Notes: generated by a model from the letters alone, not told the origin. 64,000 bases of DNA from Sporothrix humicola (GCA_021396245.1 WNYE01000024.1:310001-374000); one strand, 5' to 3'. Positions 1 to 10,399 are shown, numbered from the stretch's first letter. Translations and numbers: made by a program.

Positions 1-408
1 ACGATATTCCGCGCTTCTCTTGTCCAGCTCGTCGCCGCCAGCTTCTTAGACGATGCGCACGTCTCAGCTCGCTCCGCCGCTGCGTCTCTGCTGTTCAACA
101 TTGCCATTACCGCACGCAAGTCGGCTGCCCCTGCGACAATCCTGCCACCCGACGACCAAGTCGAGCTGGCTGCGTCCGTTGTTGAAGCTATTGGCCAAGA
201 ATCAGCGTCGGCCGGTGCTCTGCAAGGGATGCTGGCTGCGCTGGGACACCTTGTCTATGGCACACCACTTGACAGCGAGCTGGCCGACTTGTTGAGAGTC
301 CTGGACGCGGTGGGCGTCGTCACGTCAAAATCCAAGGCGTTTCCAGACGAGCCGCTCGTGGCAGAAGTTGGCAAGGAGCTGCTGGGGAAAGGCTTGACGA
401 AGCCATAA
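1..408 (+). CDS. PUL-domain protein, C-terminal 135 codons (5' end outside window)
   Basis: Frame 1 is open from the first base to TAA at 406-408. The peptide is helical and Ala/Leu-rich, with an armadillo-like stretch (ARSAAASLLFNIAI) and a tail ending VAEVGKELLGKGLTKP. This is the pattern of the PUL domain found in PLAA/Ufd3/Lub1 and at the end of fungal PPPDE/thioredoxin/PUL proteins. In the known family the PUL domain binds Cdc48/p97 and acts in ubiquitin-dependent processes. Only the domain end is visible, so the full architecture (WD40-PUL or PPPDE-thioredoxin-PUL) cannot be decided; the short tail after the domain slightly favours the latter. No splice site is needed in the visible part. 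Confidence 0.7.
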   Translation, partial: TIFRASLVQLVAASFLDDAHVSARSAAASLLFNIAITARKSAAPATILPPDDQVELAASVVEAIGQESASAGALQGMLAALGHLVYGTPLDSELADLLRVLDAVGVVTSKSKAFPDEPLVAEVGKELLGKGLTKP

Positions 409-680
409 GTACAGATAGATAGTCTTTTGAAGCGTTGATTTGAATTCACCATAGAATACACGGTAGAATAGATACCACAGATAACGAATGTTATGAATGA
501 TGACTACAATATGATTCTCGAGACGATCCAAGTGAAGCCAAAACATAACGACAAACTACCTAATACTAACCACGGGATTGATATTTTCAAACAAAAAAGC
601 GAAAGAAAAAGAAGAATAAATAAATGAAACTTCTCGGGTATGTAAACTCAAATCAGATCATCCTCTAGAGACCGGTCCTC

Positions 681-2608
681 CTACTCCTTGCCAGCGCTGC
701 GTCTCCCGCGGCCACAACAGTACGCAATGCCCGCCACAATGCCAATCAAGATGGGCACGCCGGCACCGACAGTCGCCCCGATAACAATCTTTTCCTGCGT
801 CGGCGTCAAGTGCACACCACCAATGGTGACGCCCGTCTCTTTGGGAGAGCCTGTGGTTGTTGTTGAGCCTGTCCCCGTCCCCGACGCAGTGGCCGCCGGA
901 GGCACATACGACGTCGGCGTGCCCGACACGGACAGCTCCATTGCCTTGACATTGTTGCCGAACTGGGCCAGGCTCGTCAGCGCCGTCGTGGCCGTCGGGT
1001 CCGGGTAGGATGCCACCCATATTAAGGCCGTCGCCGGCCGCGTCACCGTCGTCGTGCTCGTTGCCGTCGTCACCGCCGTTGTCTGCAGGGAGGCGGGGCA
1101 GTTGACCATCCCGACAGACTTGCAGGCGACGGCCGTGTACACAAACGAGGTGCTGACCACAGAGGTTTTGAGAGAGGAGGAGGCGCTGGTCTCACTGGGA
1201 GAGGCAGTGGTTGCGCGGGCGGCCAGTGCGGCCGTCTTGTCCGTCTTGTCCGTCTTGGTGGCAGTTCCAGTAGGAGTGGCCGTGGACGACCCAGACTTCG
1301 TCGGTGCCGACGACTTCGTCGAGGTGGCTGTGGCAGCACACTGTGTCACGGTCGTGTAGTACACGGGCAGCATCGTCTGCGGGTGCACGCCCCACGAGAA
1401 CACGCTGCCAATCTGGAGGGACGCGCCCGCCTCGGCGCCAATGTCCATGCCAAAGATGCCTTCAATCAGCACGCCGTCGCAGGCGTTGTCAACAGAGTCG
1501 ACGGAGTCGACGGCGTGGGTGGCTGTATTGGTCGAGTTTCCTTCGTGGCCACCTCCCACCGTCAACGTCAGATTGGCCACGTCCGCAAAAGCAATCGTCT
1601 CGACGCCGCCGCTGTACTTTGCAATAGTGAAGCCGTCAACCGTCAGGCCGTCGGACGACAGCACAATGCCGGCGTGCACGCCAATTCTGAGGACTGCGTT
1701 TAGGGCCACAGCCGCACTGTTGACCGTTACCGGCAAGAACTCGAACCGGCCGCCGTTGCACACAATCTGCGACACGTTGTGCCCAAACAGGTCGACCTCG
1801 AGCGTCAGGCCTTCCTCCATGCGCAGGTGGAACCCGCTCTCCATGTCCAAAATGCCGTCGGCGCTCAGAATCAGATCCGCCGTCACCACGACGCCCAGCT
1901 CGAGGTCATCACCCGCCTTGAGCCCGAGCGGCGTCTCGGATGTGTACAAATTCAAAGAATAGCTTGCCGCGCCCGACACGACCATGTGCGTCTGCACATA
2001 CAAGTCAAGCTCACTCAGCGCCAGCTGGGCCTGGTACTCGGGAAGTGCGGCAAACGAGTCGTTGAGACCGAAATCAATGTCCAGCGTCGGCCGCGTCATA
2101 TTCTCAAAGAGCGCCGACAGCAGGTTGAAGTTGAACGGCGGCTCAAAGAACGCCTCAACCTCCCCCTTGAGGTAAGTTTCCGCATCATCGACGAGAGTCT
2201 CCGTAATGTTGACAACCTCATCGATGAACGAGTCTGCAATCGTCGACAGGTTCGCTGCCGCCGCCGTCACGTTGGCAGCCTTGATGTTGAGCTCGGTTGT
2301 CAGCTGGCCGGTGATGTAGCAGTCCGTGCAGACCACGGCCACGTCGACGCTCGAGTTGTCGAAAGCAATGGCTCTGGAAAGTCAGTAGAATTCAAATAAA
2401 ATAAGAATGGGTGCGTATCAACATACCCTTCAAAGAGCGTGGCGCCCGTGAAGCTCTTGTTGATGGTCGTGCCGTTCTTCACCGGCGTGTCTCTTTTGAC
2501 AGCCAGAACATTCGACTCTGTGCCAATGTCTCGAGGGACGAGGCCCGCCGTGACAAAGGGGACAAGTCCGCCTGCGCCCGCCAAGAAAAGGAACTTGGAG
2601 AAATGCAT
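681..2608 (-). CDS. Secreted/single-pass surface protein with Ser/Thr-rich stalk (two exons)
   Basis: Join complement(2427..2608, 681..2373), intron 2374-2426 (gtatgt...ccag); the junction closes the frame and gives 624 aa. The N-terminus MHFSKFLFLAGAGGLVPF...AG is a classical signal peptide. It is followed by an extracellular beta-rich region starting with a CTDC motif, then a Thr/Ser/Ala-rich low-complexity stretch with TDKTDKT repeats. A single membrane helix lies near the C-terminus (about 590-612) with a short basic cytoplasmic tail (CCGRGRRSAGKE). The tail after the helix argues against a GPI anchor. The layout resembles fungal wall-stress-sensor-like or uncharacterised surface proteins. 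No named catalytic domain is recognised, so its function is unknown. Confidence 0.8.
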
Positions 2609-4664
2609 GATGAATAGGTGTAAATGAGAATGTAAAGATGAATGGATGATGAGATGAGATGATGTCTTCAACTCGTTTGATGATCCTCCATCTTCATCTC
2701 AACATGAGTGGGAACGCCTCCATATTTATCATCATTCTCGTCAGCGTTGAAGAAACTCTAGAGCCTCACACTCTTCTCCTCTTCTCTCTCCTCCTCGTCG
2801 TTCATCAACATCTTTGGCGTAAGAAGAGAAGAGAGGAAACGACTTGACAAGACTGGGGCTCGGGCCTGCCCGTGGCTTGGGTCGACGAGACGAGAATGGA
2901 AGCTGAGGCCATGTCTGCATGCTTGTCTATCTGTGTCTGTTGGTTTTATTTTTGTGAGTTTCTTCTTCTCTTCTTCAGCACTTTTTCTTTTCTTTTTCTT
3001 CGGTCTGCTGAATAGAGTTGTGATGGGATCACAAAACTTACCAAAACATACAACGGGCCGAGAAGGAGGAAAGAACGGCTGCATGGCTGGGACAGCCAGA
3101 CCCTTGTAGACCCCTGCTCGACGGCTTCCCCTGCGCCACAGCCGCATAATAAATAGACTACGGCGGACGAAGTGACAGAAAACAGAAACAGACTGCAACC
3201 AGCAGGCCGCACGGAAGGCACTCCAGAAAAAGAAAGGAAACGATGAAGAAAACGCTACTTGACAGCGGGAGTGGAGAAGGGGGAGCACGAAGGAGCGATA
3301 AGGGTTCGAGAGAAACGCCAGAAACGCCTCCAACAAACGACAAGACAGGGCTGGCCCTCAGGATCACCATCGCTGTCGATCCATGTCAACACTGATGGAC
3401 CAAAACAACCTTGCTCTTTTTTTGTCCTTTTTCACGGGGTTTGAGCCCCGGATACAGAAACGTCGAACCTTGTCACGCACATGGTTGTTCTCCTTTTATG
3501 TGCTGTCAACGTTGCTTTTCTTTCTTTTTCTTCTCTTCCCCTCTTCCCATCCTTTCTTCTTTCCCCCTCCTCGACCGTTCTTGTTTCACCCGCTCTCATT
3601 TCGTCATTTTCGTCCGTCGCCCTCGTGGCTCTTGTCCTTCTCGTGGCTCATTTCGTTTCTTTTTTTCGCGATACACATCGTTTTATTCTCCCCTTTTTCT
3701 TTGTCATACCCATCCCATCTCAACATCTTTCCTCGTTTCTCAGTCGGCCTTGCTCTTCCAACCCCGGCCGAAACAGAAGAGAGCTGCAAGAATCGCACGT
3801 TGTGATAGAGCAATTGCTACTTGCCTCTCCTCGCTGCAACACCCACGACGATGTCCGTTTCAGCCCACAGCTCCCGACTGTATGCAGGTAAAATGAGATT
3901 TTTAGACCCCAATCTGCAGAATCGAAACCATCGTGAGAGTGTGCGTAGCATCAAGGCGGGCAAGCCCGAGAAGGCGAGAACAACGGTAGAGGCAGAAGAA
4001 AACAAAAAGGAGGCACTGTTCACTCGCTTGTTGTTTACTTGTGCAACTCACAAGGCTGTCGGTCGGTCGGTCAGGATGGCACTCAATATGAAAATAAACG
4101 AATAGGAGAAACACAGAAGAAACGAAAAAGAAAATAAAGGCGACAAAGGCGCCAAGACCGTTGCATTTTCTGCATAGAAAAGGAGTATCCAAATGTGCAA
4201 ACTGATAAAATCCAAATCCCGAAATATCCAAGAAGAAGATAACAAAAGTGATGAAAAAAAGGAAAATGAAATCCAGAACAAGCAAAAACAAGCAGGTGAA
4301 CCAAAAAGTCAAAGTCCTGCAAACCCAAAATATGCAATTCACACAGCCCTCAGCCTCCACTCTCGACTTGCAGACAATGAGCGCAGCAAGTGCGCACTCC
4401 GCCCCGCACCAAAATAGCATGCCGTTCTACCGCTGTCCGCCGCACTTGTTGGTGCTACGGCCGTAGCGGCCGTTGCGGCCACTGCAACCACAAAAACAAA
4501 CCACTGGGACAGTGATGGTGACGGTCTGTGACTTCTGTGACTGTCTGTGGCTGCTTGTGACTGCAACTGTGACGGACTGCAACTGCACCATGTGGCCCCC
4601 ACACGTGTCGATACCACCCAGTCCAACAACCTGTTGGTTGCTGCCTTTTCCCATGCTATGCCAC
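2609..4664. other. Intergenic, pyrimidine-rich; no firm gene
   Basis: About 2 kb between divergently placed features. Positions 3490-3730 are a long CT-rich tract of the kind found upstream of fungal start codons on the + strand. It leads to an ATG at 3851 (listed separately as a weak candidate). The section 4450-4610 has imperfect GTGACT/CTGCAACTG repeats. Nothing else is recognised. Confidence 0.5.
3851..4105 (+). CDS. Weak candidate small ORF downstream of a CT-rich promoter-like tract
   Basis: ATG at 3851 follows a 250-bp pyrimidine-rich stretch and a CA-rich leader typical of fungal 5' UTRs. The open frame encodes 84 aa starting MSVSAHSSRLYAGKMRF and ending MKINE. A possible donor (GTAAAA) lies 12 codons in, so the true product may be spliced differently. 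No family is recognised. Kept only because of the promoter-like context; it could equally be non-coding. Confidence 0.18.
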   Translation: MSVSAHSSRLYAGKMRFLDPNLQNRNHRESVRSIKAGKPEKARTTVEAEENKKEALFTRLLFTCATHKAVGRSVRMALNMKINE

Positions 4665-5448
4665 TTATGCTCCCACTGAAATGCCGCGCTGGGAGACGAT
4701 TGGTGTCTTGGGCACGTTCTTCTTGAGCGTGGCCACCTTCTCCGCCACCTGCGGCTTGTCTTCTGCCTTCTCCTCCGTGCCGAACTGGTCGCGGCCCGTG
4801 GCAAAGACCTTGTCGAAATCGTACTCGAACCACCGGATCTGCGGGTCGAGGCCGGCAAACTTCCACACGCCGTCGACCTTGCGGTACCAGTGCGTGTTGG
4901 CCGAGTGGGCGTGGCCCTTGACGGCGACTTTGGACAAAGTGTCGTCGGTGTAGACCTGGTGGGGCACGCGGAGCTGGTGGTAACCAATAACTTCGGTGTC
5001 CGAGACACGCTCCCAGCGGGAGGCGCCAAAGAAGTGCTGGGTGCGGAGCAAGGGGTTGCCGAGGACGTTGGGGTCGGAGATCATGGCAATGTACTCGTCG
5101 GCGGGCATGGCCTCCCAGAGTTTGTTGAGGAAGGAGCGGTAGTCGATCTGCGAGCGAGAGTTAGCCAGTGAGGAAAAGAGAAAACGAGAATGAAGTGAGC
5201 GAGGACTGAAAACTTACACGAAGAGTCGGTGCAATGCAGCGGCGGAGACGGTCCCAGTCCTTGGAGTCGTAGCTGTCGGCCCACTCATAGGCAGCCGAGA
5301 GGAGGCCCATGTAGTCTGTCTGTCAGTACTCGTCCGTTCATATTGCCACAGGTTCTCGGCATGGCTTACCCTCAAACGAAATGTCGCTGGGCGAGGGCTT
5401 GGGGGCGGCCGTCAGAGACGACGTGACGGAGCTAAAGTTGACACCCAT
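4665..5448 (-). CDS. SCD1: Scytalone dehydratase (DHN-melanin pathway)
   Basis: Three exons, complement(5370..5448, 5218..5315, 4665..5147), with introns 5316-5369 and 5148-5217; frames close to give 219 aa. The enzyme removes water from scytalone and vermelone to give 1,3,8-trihydroxynaphthalene and 1,8-DHN. All residues known for the Magnaporthe enzyme are visible: Tyr42-Asp43 in WADSYDSKDW, Tyr62 in RIDYRSF, His97 in RTQHF, His122 in VPH, and Ser141/Asn143 in GHAHSAN. The family is usually about 170-190 aa. The extra length is a divergent N-terminus and a Lys/Glu-rich C-terminal tail of roughly 35 aa. No PKS, THN reductase or other melanin gene is adjacent, so the gene is solitary here. 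Confidence 0.95.
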
Positions 5449-6224
5449 TGTGTTCTGCTGTCGGTTCGATGAAGTCGTCTGTATATTGTCGAGGTGTCGA
5501 TGTGTCGATGTCGATGCTGTAGTCGGAGAATAATGATGCCAAACAAGTCTACGTCACACGTAAACCATCACCACAAGAGACTTCTCTTTCAGAGCAGAGA
5601 CGGGACGGGGTCTCGACGACGATTTATATCAGATGGCATCCCTCTATTCTGTCCACAATGTTCCACATCCTCCAGCGTCCATGCACGCAAAGCTGTCGTG
5701 CTCTTTACCCTCCGACGGCCTTTCCCTCTTGGAAGCCCGACTGTCTGGTCACACCCCAATTAAAAACAGACGGTAGGCGATTAGAGGGCGAGGGCCAGAT
5801 AAGAGAAAATTGCAAGGAAGGAGGAGGCGAGGACGGGATAGTCGGAAGGAAAGTGCAAGCCTTCACTAAAGACTGGCAGTAGTTGATAACAAAGCATGCC
5901 TCTTCCAGAGAGCCGTTACAGCTAGAATGACTACATTCATGCTGGCAGTAGAGAGTAGAGTGAAAGGTATATCCCCCCAAAAGGTGTCTCCGTTGTCTGT
6001 TCTCGGCCCGGACAATGCATCCTCCACTAGGAAGATTGACTCAAAGATTCGCTCGCTCAAGTCTGCCTGCCATTGGCCCGGCTAGCAGTGCAGCGGGTGA
6101 AAACGTGCGAAAACGTGCGCCAAGCGTGATCGTTCGTCGAGAGATCGAGGAACGAAAACGCGAGCCAAAGAAAAAAGAGCCTCCATTTCTTCCTTCGGAG
6201 CGTGGTCGCGTAAATTGAAGCGTG

Positions 6225-6269
6225 TTGGACAAATTGGACAAATTGGACAAATTGGACAAATTGGACAAA
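6225..6269. repeat. Minisatellite, 5 x 9 bp (ttggacaaa)
   Basis: Five perfect head-to-tail copies of ttggacaaa, followed by a broken sixth (ttggg). It lies in intergenic DNA. The 9-bp unit keeps every frame open, which creates short repetitive peptides on both strands that should not be taken for genes. Confidence 0.95.
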
Positions 6270-6952
6270 TTGGGCTCCAGGATGCGTCGCATGCTTTGTC
6301 ACCGGAGTCCGGAGCGCGGAGTGGGGATGTGCGGGCTGGGTGCGAGCTGGCGAGGAAGCACCTCAAAGCAGAAGCGGCTAACAAGACAAGTGTTACGTCG
6401 AAACATCGAAATTGGCGTGGGCTGCGGCCGGATGAATTGACTGGAAGAATGCGGCTGCATGTCAGAACCTACCAGTTCAAGTTCCTCGACAGATGAACCA
6501 GGCAATGCTGCCTGTGTCTTTTGACGACGAGTCCATTGTCGAGCATCGATCTGCAGTGAAATCGTCAGAAAGGTGATCGAGGTAAGACGGGCATGCAAGA
6601 AGGGATCTCTTACCTGGAAAACTGCACTCGCACGGGAAGTGCTGACTCCTCTCAAGAATGTCGACCTCGTTGATTCGACTTCTCGTTTATTTGCATCATA
6701 TTGCGAACGGTTCGAAGGTTGAGGCTCAAAATGGTTGCATTCGTTCCCTGCATTCGTTCCCGTGAAGCTGCATGTCGAAGTGAATGCGTGATGAGTGGAA
6801 GGTCGAGCTCCCAATTCAAGGTCCGTGTCTCCCAAAACGGTAAGTGGATTCTGTTCTTGAGGTCTCCACTTTTCTTGCTCTCGAGTTGAAGGCGGTCAGG
6901 GATGGCAGTATGTGTGTCCACCAAAGGTCCACTAGGCGGTCAGGAATGGCAG

Positions 6953-6977
6953 AATAGTGGCGCTTGAAGCCACTATT
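6953..6977. repeat. Perfect 9-bp inverted repeat (hairpin)
   Basis: Arms aatagtggc and gccactatt are separated by a 7-nt loop. It sits just after an imperfect direct repeat and upstream of a CTATTTAAG TATA-like site near 7073. It could be a small regulatory or transposon-footprint structure; no further support. Confidence 0.6.
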
Positions 6978-7455
6978 TTTTCAGCAGTCTCGCACGGACC
7001 ACTCCACCTCCTATTGGTTGAGCACAGTCGCTCCTGCCAAAATAGGCTCCACTTGCCACTGCCTCCCACAAACTATTTAAGTCGCGCCGGCCCCCTAAAA
7101 TTTCTAGACTTTCTTTTCCTTCTTTTTCTTCTTCATACTTACCTTGTTCGATGTGTCGGGTGATCAAGAAGACCTGGCCATAGGGTGGGAAGCCTGCATT
7201 GCACACCGTGGCGCTACCCGTCTTGGTTTGTCCTTCGGGGCCGACCCGGGCGTAATTTTTGCTTTATCCCTCTTTTTTTTTCATTGTGCACGCTGCTTGA
7301 TGCAGTGTCATGAGGAAGAAATACTGTGACGCGATGTGATGGAAATTGGGTTGGAAATTATTGTATCCGTTGCATTGAATGATGTTGTGCTGACGCTCCC
7401 AGTAATACGGCCGTCTTTGCTCATTCATTATCATAGCTCGTTTCTATCTCTATAT

Positions 7456-8574
7456 CTATGGTTCCCAATCGCTGTCGCTGTCAATTACAATGGCCGTCTC
7501 TTTCTTGTCGCCTCCCCTTCTCCCAGTTTGTTGATGTCGCGCTATGCGCTCTGTCGCTTGAGTCTTGCTTGACCGTGTCATCGCTTTTCGCAGAGGTGTT
7601 AATGGTGCAGCTGTCTTTTGCACGCGACAGACGGCATGTTGAGCTCCTCTTGCAGCTCCCTTGTCAGTTTTTGTAGCCACCGCCGCCCCTTTTCTTCGTG
7701 ATGCGATGCCCGTAGCTTGACCGCTTCGATGGCCGCCCACCGCATGCTTCTTGCCTCTGTGAGCCATATGATTGTCTTCCTCCTCTTCATCGTCCTCGTC
7801 CTCTTCTATTTCACTCTCGTCCCCCGCGTCACTCTCATCTTCTTCGCTACCCACAAAGTCATCATCTTCCTCTTCAGATCCAGATGACTCGTCGTCAACG
7901 CTCTCCTCGTCATCAGCAAGGCCGTTCGCACCCTTGCCCATTGCAGACTTTCCTGCCCATTGTCTCTCGATGGCATTGACCTTGCCAAGCGTCGCCGCTC
8001 GTGCCTCAGCCCGCCGTAGCTGTTCAGCCTTTCCGTTGTGCTGTTTTCCTCGTACTTTCTTCTTCGCCAGCATCTTCTTGCTATGATTCTTCCTTGTATC
8101 GCCCTCTCCCCGTAATATCGCGTCGTACTCGGTCCACCGGTGCCGAATGTGTGCCCTCACCGCCAGCTTCACTCGTGCCGCCTCGTCCAGCGTGCTCGTC
8201 CGCGCCACGCGTCGCGCGTGTTTCTTGAGGGCGTGTTGCACGATCTCAGACACAGTATCGGGAGGGGTATTTGGATAGTGCTCGAGCAGCGCTTCGCGAA
8301 AGGTGGCGGCCAGGGCCTCATCGCGTTTGGCCGTCGCGCCATGACGTGCAGTACGGGTGGCCTGCTCGGCTGCCCGGACGGCCGCCACAATCGCAGCAGG
8401 GCATCGCAGGCCCAGCACCTTTTTCGCCTTTGTCGTGACAACGTACACCGTCTTACCGGCATCTCGAGTCTGCCGCCGGCAGTGGCCCGTGACGTAGACA
8501 TTGCCCTTGCGGACAAAGTCGTACCCCGGTGGCATGGGCGTCCACGGGAAGACGTGTATCTCGTCAGAGGGCAT
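7456..8574 (-). CDS. DUF2293-domain protein with acidic tract and C-terminal SUMO-interacting-like motif
   Basis: Single exon, 372 aa, start MPSDEIHVFPW. Residues about 15-150 show the fungal DUF2293 pattern: GYDFVRKGNVYVTGHCRRQT, then VLGLRCP, then LAVRAHIRHRWTEYDAIL. After it comes a basic stretch (KKMLAKKKVRGKQ), a very acidic tract at 221-267, more basic sequence, and the C-terminus ETAIVIDSDSDWEP. The hydrophobic core A-I-V-I-D followed by acidic/Ser residues fits a SUMO-interacting motif (362-369). Charged low-complexity composition suggests a nuclear, chromatin-associated protein, but DUF2293 has no assigned activity. The overlapping low-complexity + strand frames are shadows. Confidence 0.8.
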   Translation of the reverse strand: MPSDEIHVFPWTPMPPGYDFVRKGNVYVTGHCRRQTRDAGKTVYVVTTKAKKVLGLRCPAAIVAAVRAAEQATRTARHGATAKRDEALAATFREALLEHYPNTPPDTVSEIVQHALKKHARRVARTSTLDEAARVKLAVRAHIRHRWTEYDAILRGEGDTRKNHSKKMLAKKKVRGKQHNGKAEQLRRAEARAATLGKVNAIERQWAGKSAMGKGANGLADDEESVDDESSGSEEEDDDFVGSEEDESDAGDESEIEEDEDDEEEEDNHMAHRGKKHAVGGHRSGQATGIASRRKGAAVATKTDKGAARGAQHAVCRVQKTAAPLTPLRKAMTRSSKTQATERIARHQQTGRRGGDKKETAIVIDSDSDWEP

Positions 8575-9464
8575 GGCAGTATAGGAGGGGGAAGCTGTCG
8601 GAGAGGTAGGTCTGTCGTGTCGTAGCGCGTCAAGGTAACGATGCTTGCTGTCTTGATTTTCTCTTGAGCTGCGCTTCAGCTTCAGGGAGAGGAGAGGAAG
8701 GCTCGTAGTCGGTCGTCATTGTCGGTAACAAGGTCCATGGCAGTTCTAGGCGGTATTCAGGGTCGTTTCCTTGTTCTTTGCATTGTCTTTGCTGCCCAAA
8801 CCGGCGTTGTCGAGCCGGCTGCCTTTGTTTGAAGAGGTCGAATGCTGAAGCTGGTGGGCTGCACAGATTGGTGCATCACGCGTTTAGCGGGTGCGGGCAC
8901 TAAAAACAGCAGCCACAGCAAACCGCCACCACACACACAGTTCACTGACCTCACCTCAACCTCGTCTCCTTTACCACAATCTGTGTTCAACATGCTTCTT
9001 CATAATTCTAGTACCCTAAATTGTGCCACCGAGATTGTAGTTTTTTTATACATTTTCCACTGTTATTTTGATTTTATTCGTATTTTTTGTGGATTTGTTT
9101 TCTAGGTTGGTTGCTGACATGTTTTTATTTGCATTTTGTTTCCAATGCGAAAATAAAGCTAAGAACATCGTAAGATTTGCAACGACCATCTATGGTAAAA
9201 CATAAAACACTTTACATGAAGTTTACAATGACATAACATTCGAGTGACTTGTGACAAGCAGCCATACGCTAAAGATTATGAGTATAGATCTGGGAAGAAT
9301 GGAGGCCGACCACTTTGGGACACATATCACGACAGTCCTAAAGCTTCATCTAAACCCGAGATGGATCACTTTGTCACCGCATCGTCAAGGCAGCTGACAC
9401 ATTGTAGGAAGCTTCATCACTGACATGCACATAATTTGCAGCTCTTTGGTTGCCACTGCTCGAG
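8575..9464. other. Intergenic/promoter region, no supported gene
   Basis: Divergent promoter space between the DUF2293 gene (minus) and the micro-ORF array (plus). The section 9000-9300 is AT-rich. No feature with domain or codon support. Confidence 0.5.
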
Positions 9465-9472
9465 TATAAATA
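9465..9472 (+). promoter_or_regulatory. TATA box (TATAAATA) upstream of micro-ORF array
   Basis: A consensus TATAAATA is followed at about +30 to +120 by a T/C-rich then CA-rich sequence (tcttcttcttttccaacc...) that looks like the 5' UTR of an abundantly transcribed fungal gene. It is the only strong TATA found before the array, which is one reason to suspect a single multi-ORF transcript. Confidence 0.55.
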
Positions 9473-9651
9473 CGGCATGAGGAAGCCCTTCTTAACAGCA
9501 TCTTCTTCTTTTCCAACCGCAACTCAAACATCCTCCCAAAGCAACCACTTTGAACGCTCCAGACACTTCTACAGACACAACACTATTCAGACCTCCGAAC
9601 AGACTCCGACTCCAACCTTTCAGCAACCCACATCAGTTAGCCGTACTTTCC

Positions 9652-9732
9652 ATGCTCCCAATCATCACCAGAGCTTTCACTTACATTGGGGTGCTTCTCC
9701 ACATTGTCCCCCCAAAGCCCGAGTCTCGCTAG
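9652..9732 (+). CDS. Possible leader micro-ORF (26 aa)
   Basis: First ATG after the putative leader (tttccATG). It encodes 26 aa: MLPIITRAFTYIGVLLHIV, a hydrophobic segment, then PPKPESR. It has no Cys and does not share the array consensus, so it may be an upstream ORF that tunes translation, or nothing. Its position immediately before the array is the only support. Confidence 0.25.
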   Translation: MLPIITRAFTYIGVLLHIVPPKPESR

Positions 9733-9787
9733 GTGAGGAATATTCCCTTCTGCTGTCGACGAACACCTACATCCTCTCAGGGCTCAA

Positions 9788-9892
9788 ATGGAAGCAGGCC
9801 TTTGCTGCATCCTTGTCTACTTTGTTTTTGCGCCTTGTTTCTTGGCTATGTGGTGCTGCGACCAGGTGACAGGAGGCAGCGACGACGCTTAA
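9788..9892 (+). CDS. Cys-rich micropeptide 1 (34 aa)
   Basis: Begins MEAGLCCILVYFVFAPC. It shares with the next members M-E-x-x-L-C-C, a 10-12 residue aromatic hydrophobic core, P-C, and a C-terminal C-C followed by acidic residues (WCCDQ...GSDDA). Topology: short acidic N-terminus, one hydrophobic membrane-like segment, then a Cys pair that could be palmitoylated or bind metal. Family unknown to me. In this copy the second Cys of the PCC motif is Phe. Confidence 0.55.
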   Translation: MEAGLCCILVYFVFAPCFLAMWCCDQVTGGSDDA

Positions 9893-9941
9893 AAAAAACT
9901 CTTGACTTACATATTGTCCCGAGGCCACTACATCCTTTTGA

Positions 9942-10034
9942 ATGGAGTCTGATCTTTGTTACCTCTTCGGTTGGTTTCTTTTCATGCCTTGCTGCTTAGC
10001 AGTCACTATCTACAAGTGTTGCAAAGACGACTAA
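9942..10034 (+). CDS. Cys-rich micropeptide 2 (30 aa)
   Basis: MESDLCYLFGWFLFMPCC, then LAVTIYKCCKDD. It carries the full consensus: W-F-L-F-M-P-C-C, Y-K-C-C-K and a terminal acidic pair. It starts 154 bp after member 1, separated by a 49-nt linker. With member 5 it is the best-defined member, identical at most consensus positions while differing at synonymous third bases. Confidence 0.65.
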   Translation: MESDLCYLFGWFLFMPCCLAVTIYKCCKDD

Positions 10035-10100
10035 ATTACAGGAAACAGGATAAAGACTTCTAGACGCACGCCTTCCCACAGTACTCGGAGATCCGCTTAG

Positions 10101-10208
10101 ATGGAAGAAAACGACTTTTTCTACCTTCTAGGCTGCTTTATCTTTTTTATGCCCTGCTGCGTGGCGAAGGTCCTATTCGACTGCTGCGGCTGCTGTGAGG
10201 AAGACTGA
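10101..10208 (+). CDS. Cys-rich micropeptide 3 (35 aa)
   Basis: MEENDFFYLLGCFIFFMPCC, then VAKVLFDCCGCCEED. It keeps F-M-P-C-C and ends with a doubled C-C-x-C-C plus acidic residues. The ATG directly follows an AG (gcttag|ATGG), as in members 4-6, which would also serve as a 3' splice site. Confidence 0.6.
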   Translation: MEENDFFYLLGCFIFFMPCCVAKVLFDCCGCCEED

Positions 10209-10268
10209 AAGAACCTACTCCCGGAATTACAACATACATCTTATCATCAGCCTTTGCCGACGCCCCAG

Positions 10269-10361
10269 ATGGCCGACGCCAGTATTTGCTGTTGTATTGG
10301 CTGGGTTTTCTTCATGCCGTGCTGCATTGTAAGACTTCTCACTGAGGGCTGTGACGACTGA
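10269..10361 (+). CDS. Cys-rich micropeptide 4 (30 aa)
   Basis: MADASICCCIGWVFFMPCC, then IVRLLTEGCDD. Consensus C-C-C, W-V-F-F-M-P-C-C and terminal acidic pair retained; the last Cys pair is reduced to one Cys. A donor-like GTAAGA lies inside the ORF (10329), but no matching acceptor gives a better product. The ATG follows gccccag. Confidence 0.6.
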   Translation: MADASICCCIGWVFFMPCCIVRLLTEGCDD

Positions 10362-10399
10362 TCAAAACAACGAAAAGGAAAACGACCAAAAAAAAGAAG

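Larger units (their letters stand above)
5449..7455. other. Intergenic, no supported gene; minisatellite and hairpin
   Basis: Two kilobases with no convincing coding region. It holds the promoter of the scytalone dehydratase gene, a 9-bp minisatellite (6225-6269), a 17-bp imperfect direct repeat around 6891-6906 and 6933-6948 (ggcggtcagg.atggcag), and a small perfect hairpin (6953-6977). Open frames on the minus strand (for example 6299-6835) lack domain patterns or a consistent start context. Confidence 0.5.

Noticed and set aside
9450..9869. 139-codon + strand frame overlapping the micro-ORF region
   Set aside because: Starts upstream of or at the TATA box, is Ser/Thr/Gln-rich without pattern, and overlaps micropeptide 1 in another frame.
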